6,469 bases of DNA from NCBI GenBank assembly GCA_029934165.1, contig JAOZMU010000203.1, positions 1-6,469 of the forward strand. Reading direction: 5' to 3'. The DNA comes from Bacteroidales bacterium. Lineage in GTDB: Bacteria; Bacteroidota; Bacteroidia; Bacteroidales; JAOZMU01. The notes under the pieces were generated by a model. The model was not told the DNA's origin and did not search any database. It saw nothing but the letters and a program-made list of their open reading frames with translations. The first letter of the stretch is position 1. Each line of letters begins with the position of its first letter. Positions 6,277-6,469 of this stretch are shown one piece after another. The position numbers were made by a program, and so were the translations under genes.

Positions 6277-6416
6277 ACACATTCCTTGACATAAGGAAAA
6301 GAGGGGGTTCGTGGTGCAAAATATTCTTACGTAACAGCATAAAATTACAAGAAAAACTCAAAAATTTAGGAATTAAATATAACTACATTAAAGAGTTAGC
6401 ACCAACAACAGAAATA
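6273..6416 (+). pseudogene. DUF488-family gene remnant, frameshifted and truncated at both ends
   Basis: Translated pieces spell the middle of a DUF488 protein: IDTFLDIRKR (6273-6302), then GVRGAKYSYV in the next frame (6304-6333), then NSIKLQEKL and KNLGIKYNYIKELAPTTEI back in the first frame (6333-6416). Family members show DxRxRRGxRGxxYxxxNS followed by a LAPTTEIR-like segment, so the order and spacing fit. One extra G in the GGGGG run (6303-6307) and a missing A in GTAACAGC (6331-6338) break the frame. There is no start codon: the open stretch begins after a stop at 6249-6251, inside the Toprim gene. The homology stops as inverted repeat arm C' begins at 6412, so the C-terminal part is lost. 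A few conserved residues and frameshifts in homopolymers leave room for sequencing error, but the missing ends do not. Confidence 0.7.
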
Positions 6417-6452
6417 AGTACTCTTACAAAAGTTCTTACGCTTTTTATTAAC
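6412..6452. repeat. Inverted repeat arm C' (partner at 3534-3574)
   Basis: This is the inverted copy of arm C, identical at 40 of 41 positions and about 2.8 kb away. It starts inside the Glu codon of the DUF488 remnant's LAPTTEI segment, so a junction formed at or next to its edge. It does not include the GTACT arm of the hairpin seen at the left copy. Confidence 0.9.
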
Positions 6453-6453
6453 C

Positions 6454-6469
6454 TAAGTAAAATGAATTT
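6454..6469. repeat. Repeat B' (inverted copy of 2572-2587), cut by the window edge
   Basis: TAAGTAAAATGAATTT is the exact reverse complement of 2572-2587 and is separated from arm C' by a single base. The left-hand equivalents B and C are 946 bases apart with the SirB1-type gene between them. The repeat may extend past the end of the window. Confidence 0.6.

Noticed and set aside
6282..6298. Perfect 6-base hairpin TTCCTT/AAGGAA as operon terminator
   Set aside because: It has no T-tract after it and its bases are explained by the DUF488 remnant coding for FLDIRK, so termination here is not supported.

Overview
The window is AT-rich and most likely comes from a member of the Bacteroidota, probably an uncultivated Bacteroidales-like lineage. 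Two genes support this. The 623-residue ABC-F protein opens with an N-terminus and an AKNGVGKST P-loop of the type common in that phylum. The 300-residue SirB1-type protein has the phylum's usual HEAT-like/transglutaminase-like layout. Several starts also lack a strong Shine-Dalgarno sequence. The phylum is an inference from protein resemblance; the genus cannot be told.

Layout, left to right. Bases 1-628 are a long AT-rich leader without a secure gene; they hold an inverted repeat arm (A, 54-113), a doubtful 43-codon ORF (355-486) and a 16-base scar (592-607) that looks like a collapsed copy of a repeat found 3.4 kb away. An ABC-F ATPase follows (629-2500), then arm A' directly after its stop, then the SirB1/transglutaminase-like gene (2612-3514) ending in a hairpin. 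These two genes look like ordinary chromosomal genes. The second half is accessory DNA: inverted repeat arm C (3534-3574), about 370 bases of non-coding or decayed DNA, five tandem 47-48-base units each with an identical 19-base palindrome (3948-4184), and then a tight two-gene operon. The first operon gene encodes a DUF1016_N (YhcG N-terminal-like) domain fused to an OLD/RecF-like ABC ATPase (4208-5668). The second, overlapping by 7 bases, encodes a DUF4276-type Toprim protein (5662-6276). A frameshifted DUF488 remnant (6273-6416) follows and is cut off by inverted repeat arm C' (6412-6452). The window ends in a 16-base inverted copy (B') of the sequence upstream of the SirB1-type gene.

The most interesting part is 3534-6469. 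An ABC ATPase split from a Toprim partner is the architecture of class 4 OLD-like systems such as PARIS (AriA/AriB), so a phage-defence or other DNA-conflict role is a reasonable inference. The DUF1016_N fusion and the palindromic repeat array abutting the start are not parts of the systems I can name. The module is visibly more AT-rich and more biased to AGA/AGG arginine codons than the two left-hand genes, which suggests transfer.

The inverted repeats imply local rearrangement. The A/A' pair brackets the ABC-F gene and C/C' brackets the defence-like module. At the right edge B' and C' lie one base apart, whereas their left-hand partners B and C are separated by the whole SirB1-type gene. 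The right edge therefore looks like an inverted copy of that locus with the gene missing. No transposase, integrase, tRNA or CRISPR array is visible.
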